A DNA stretch of 64,000 nt, taken from positions 3,082,001-3,146,000 of the forward strand of contig NZ_CP121679.1 in the NCBI RefSeq assembly GCF_029760895.1, given 5' to 3'. Position 1 is the first letter of the stretch, and each line of letters begins with the position of its first letter. The stretch comes from Ancylobacter sp. WKF20. GTDB lineage: Bacteria > Pseudomonadota > Alphaproteobacteria > Rhizobiales > Xanthobacteraceae. The notes under the pieces are model-generated. The model was not told the DNA's origin. It worked only from the letters and a program-made list of their open reading frames with translations, and did not search any database. The translations under genes and the position numbers were made by a program. Below, piece by piece: positions 62,278 through 64,000 of the stretch.

Positions 62278-62685
62278 GCGCGCGCCGGCGGGCTGAACCG
62301 GCGCTCGCTTTGCGTGCATCCGGCGAGGCGCGCCGCGCGCGGACCGCAGGGCGCAGGTGACGCGGATCGCGCGCGACCAAAGCAAAGGCGCGGGGATTCA
62401 TGGCCCAACGCCTTACCTGCGGCGCCCGGGCGCTGATACAGAAACAGGCGCACGCCGCCCAAAACATAGGCGTGCCTAAGAAAGCGTTTCGGCATAGCGT
62501 TTTTGCCACTTCCCTAAGCTGGCGAATGCCGTCTCACGGAAGCTAACTGTTTGCCGCTAGGCCGGTTTCGCGGTGCTAAAGATAGACACTCCCGATCCCG
62601 ACCCAGCCGAGTTCACCACCGGGTGCCGCCAGCCTCATGGCCCGGCGTCGGCCCCGGAGAGTACCGGATCCACAGGGAGACCATC
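62278..62685. other. Intergenic stretch; probable promoter of the second uptake operon
   Basis: 408 bases without a gene that I can support. Bases 62440-62560 are somewhat lower in GC and hold runs of A/T around 62500, where a promoter would be expected. No riboswitch motif or clear operator was recognised. Confidence 0.5.
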
Positions 62686-63672
62686 ATGCTGACCACTGCC
62701 TTCCGCCGGTGCCTTGCCGGCGCCGTCACCGGAGCCGTTCTCGCGGTTGCCGCCGCCCAGCCGGCTGCGGCCGGCAAGATCTCCATCGGCCACACGGTGT
62801 GGGTCGGCTACGGCCCGCTCTACCTCGCCAAGGAGCTCGGCTTCTTCAAGGAGAACGGCGTCGACGTCGAGCTTCAGGTGGTCGACGATTCCGCCCTCGC
62901 CATGGCCGCCCAGGCCGCCGGCAAGCTCGACGGCACCGCCACCACGCTGGACGAGATCCTGAAGTACCGCTCGGAGAACTTCTGCTTCAAGGCGGTCGCC
63001 CTGTTCGACGAGAGCCATGGCGGCGACGGCATGGTCTCGCTCAAGGAGATCAACTCGCTGGCCGACCTCAAGGGCAAGACGGTGGCGCTGAACGAGGGCT
63101 CGACCTCGCAGTTCTGGTTCTCCTACCTGATGAAGAAGCAGGGCCTGCCGCTCAAGGATGTCGAGGTGCTCAACATGAGCGCCGACGCCGCCGCCGCCGC
63201 CTTCATCGCCGGCCAGGTGCCCGCCGCCGTCACCTGGGAGCCGAACCTCACCCTGGTGAAGACCAAGAATGTCGGCAAGGTGCTGACCGACAGCGCCGCC
63301 ACGCCCGGCGTCATCGTCGACGTGCTGGAAATCTCCTGCTCGGTCATCAAGGACCGCCCGAAGGACGTGAAGGGCTTCGTGGTCGGCCTGCAGAAGGCGG
63401 TCGACTACATCAAGACCAACCCGGAAAAGGCCTATGCCATCATGGCCAAGGGCGTGGGCGGCTATCTTTCCGAGCCCAAGGACTTCGCCGACGCCGCCTC
63501 GGGCGTGAAGTTCTACGACAAGGCGATGACCATTGATTACCTCGGCACGCCCGACAAGCCCGGCAAGGTCACGGAAGTGATCGCCCTCGGCAACGAGATC
63601 TGGACCGACCTCGGCAAGATCAAGAAGCCGATCACCTATGCCGAGATCATCGACCCGTCCTTCACCCAGTGA
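62686..63672 (+). CDS. ABC transporter substrate-binding protein (NitT/TauT/ThiY type)
   Basis: 328 residues with a signal peptide ending 'QPAAAG'. 'ISIGHTVWVGYGPLYLAKEL' and 'VALNEGSTSQFWFSYLMKKQ' mark the Type II binding fold for nitrate, taurine, sulfonate or pyrimidine-type ligands. It starts a second uptake operon, with the permease 79 bp later. Ligand unknown. Confidence 0.88.
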   Translation: MLTTAFRRCLAGAVTGAVLAVAAAQPAAAGKISIGHTVWVGYGPLYLAKELGFFKENGVDVELQVVDDSALAMAAQAAGKLDGTATTLDEILKYRSENFCFKAVALFDESHGGDGMVSLKEINSLADLKGKTVALNEGSTSQFWFSYLMKKQGLPLKDVEVLNMSADAAAAAFIAGQVPAAVTWEPNLTLVKTKNVGKVLTDSAATPGVIVDVLEISCSVIKDRPKDVKGFVVGLQKAVDYIKTNPEKAYAIMAKGVGGYLSEPKDFADAASGVKFYDKAMTIDYLGTPDKPGKVTEVIALGNEIWTDLGKIKKPITYAEIIDPSFTQ

Positions 63673-63751
63673 TGCCCGAGGGGGCGCCCCCTGAGGGCGC
63701 CCCTTCCTCCGCCCGCGTCCCCGACCGTTCGAGACAGCCTGAGACAGCCCT

Positions 63752-64000
63752 ATGGCCCGCAAGCGTTCCACCCTTGATCTCTGCCTCACCCCCAAGGAGG
63801 AGGTGCCGGCGGGGCTGCGCTATCTCGTCTCGACGCTGGTCTGGATCGTGGTCATCGGCCTGTGGTCGTTCGCCACCTATGGCGGCTTCATGCAGGAGAT
63901 CTTCCTGCCCTCGCCCACCGCCGTGGTCAGCGCCTTCTTCCGCCTGCTGGATGACGGCACGCTCGCCCAGCACATCTGGGCCAGCCTTCAGGTCGTCGTC
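63752..64000 (+). CDS. ABC transporter permease (partial, right edge)
   Basis: 83 residues seen. A cytoplasmic N-terminus is followed by a membrane helix ('LVSTLVWIVVIGLWSFATY') and 'IFLPSPTAVVSAFFRLLDDG', the standard start of NitT/TauT-type permeases. It continues past the window. It is the partner of the preceding binding protein. Confidence 0.9.
   Translation, partial: MARKRSTLDLCLTPKEEVPAGLRYLVSTLVWIVVIGLWSFATYGGFMQEIFLPSPTAVVSAFFRLLDDGTLAQHIWASLQVVV

Overview
The window is high-GC chromosomal DNA of an alphaproteobacterium, most likely order Hyphomicrobiales. The taxonomic cue is a complete cbb (Calvin cycle) operon with red-type form IC RubisCO and the CbbX activase, in the order cbbF-P-T-A-L-S-X-E with divergent cbbR. 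This points to a facultative autotroph such as a Xanthobacter/Ancylobacter/Starkeya-like bacterium. The genus is inference; the gene content is read from the sequence.

Layout. 1-1.5 kb: a YncE-like beta-propeller protein (cut by the window edge) and an iron-complex ABC substrate-binding protein. 1.9-10.3 kb: surface polysaccharide locus with ugd (UDP-glucuronate supply), an O-antigen ligase/polymerase-like protein, an acyltransferase, two GT4 glycosyltransferases, a sugar-nucleotide epimerase/dehydratase and a GumK-like glucuronosyltransferase. The ligase and acyltransferase genes are AT-rich. 10.6-17.7 kb: a compact integrative element bounded by a 71-bp exact direct repeat derived from tRNA-Ala(CGC). 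It carries a tyrosine integrase, a small orphan gene, a Rha-family gene with an in-frame stop, a phage-type helicase-like ATPase, a structured repeat-rich non-coding region and, at the end far from the integrase, a CHAT/caspase-like protease gene. It has no virion genes and looks like a phage satellite or small genomic island; the CHAT gene is the best candidate for an undescribed (possibly anti-phage) function.

18-26 kb: housekeeping and stress genes (YggT, DUF167, GNAT, typA, site-2 protease with CBS domains, PNPOx-like protein, a MarR-MFS efflux pair with a perfect operator). 26.3-32.4 kb: a 2020-residue autotransporter closed by a strong terminator. 32.5-41.2 kb: argG, rlmN, a GyrI-like exported protein, dapF-mtaB-ftsY and a membrane-anchored Ala/Pro-rich protein. 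41.2-51.5 kb: the cbb operon and cbbR. 51.5-57.1 kb: an SDR/LysR pair and a TetR-controlled isoquinoline-oxidoreductase-like molybdoenzyme. 57.2-64 kb: an ABC uptake system of the 'urea carboxylase region' substrate-binding type, joined to an LLM-class flavin monooxygenase and its flavin reductase, followed by a second NitT/TauT-type uptake system that runs off the right edge.

A dispersed family of roughly 90-110 bp composite palindromes (GTCATCCCGG...CCGGGATGAC) lies in at least eight intergenic gaps, three of them inside the cbb operon.
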